From Branchinecta lynchi (lineage: Eukaryota; Arthropoda; Branchiopoda; Anostraca; Branchinectidae): a stretch of 64,000 nucleotides of DNA. Shown in pieces: positions 63,834-64,000 of the stretch (position 1 is the first letter of the stretch; the number at the start of each line of letters is the position of its first letter). The stretch is taken from NCBI GenBank assembly GCA_023053575.1, contig JAKZAP010000018.1:4526001-4590000 (forward strand), read 5' to 3'. The position numbers were made by a program, and so were the translations under genes. The notes under the pieces were generated by a model. That model was not told the DNA's origin. It ran no database searches and saw only the letters and a program-made list of their open reading frames with translations.

Positions 63834-64000
63834 TGCCGAGTTTCTGGAAGTCAGTGGGCCCAGAAAGAGGCCCAAGACAGCCAAAGCCGTGGATAACTTG
63901 TTAAAGCCTAGTTCTACAGTATTCAAATAGTTCTGAATACTGGGACATTAACAAAAAATAGTGCGAGGTATGCTGCATCAATCCTGGTGGAAATGGAACA

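Overview
This is a window of animal nuclear DNA. Introns have GT/AG borders, a Pol III tRNA gene sits inside an intron, and LINE, SINE, hAT-type and MITE-type elements fill most of the space. The only host protein-coding gene I can support is a homologue of lysine-specific histone demethylase 1 (LSD1/KDM1A; Su(var)3-3 in flies). It lies on the minus strand in ten coding exons between 40191 and 968. I could follow about 638 residues in frame across all ten exons. The order is a short acidic/basic N-terminus, the SWIRM domain, the FAD-binding half of the amine oxidase domain, the coiled-coil tower insertion, and the substrate half up to the FAD-contacting lysine. The last part of the amine oxidase domain is missing and should lie beyond position 1. 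The protein and the large repeat-filled introns fit an invertebrate; I cannot name the species.

Layout by coordinate. Bases 1-40191 are the 3' to 5' body of KDM1A: short exons separated by introns of 1.7 to 9.5 kb packed with repeats. An intact-looking tRNA-Val(UAC) gene at 8683-8755 runs antisense to KDM1A. A LINE reverse transcriptase fragment (23029-24541), further LINE pieces (2444-2940 and 29287-30930) and a tRNA-derived SINE (20670-20973) are also intronic. Bases 40192-64000 hold no coding gene I can recognise and are almost wholly mobile-element derived.

The repeats fall into families that recur across the window. Three are long, non-coding and built alike: a distinct 5' end, internal tandem arrays, a short (GACAGACG)-like tract in two of them, and a hairpin at the 3' end. 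These are family 1 (TATGGCACTTG hairpin, A/B/C monomers of about 130-157 bp), family 2 (GGGATCCCAAAA palindrome, 137-bp and 337-bp arrays) and family 9 (GTGTTGCGAGAGCAACAC hairpin, two copies of 3.1 and 3.8 kb). They resemble non-autonomous Helentron/HINE elements. The other families are MITE-like: family 3 (CCATGG palindromic lattice), families 4 and 5 and family H (3-bp target duplications), families 6 and 7 (long inverted repeats), and several hAT-like elements with 8-bp target duplications, including a 2.2-kb one at 52972-55162. Nesting is common and gives a relative order of insertion.

Coordinates, exon borders and alignments were read by eye. Family labels for repeats are mine. Protein comparisons rest on recalled knowledge of human LSD1, not on a search.
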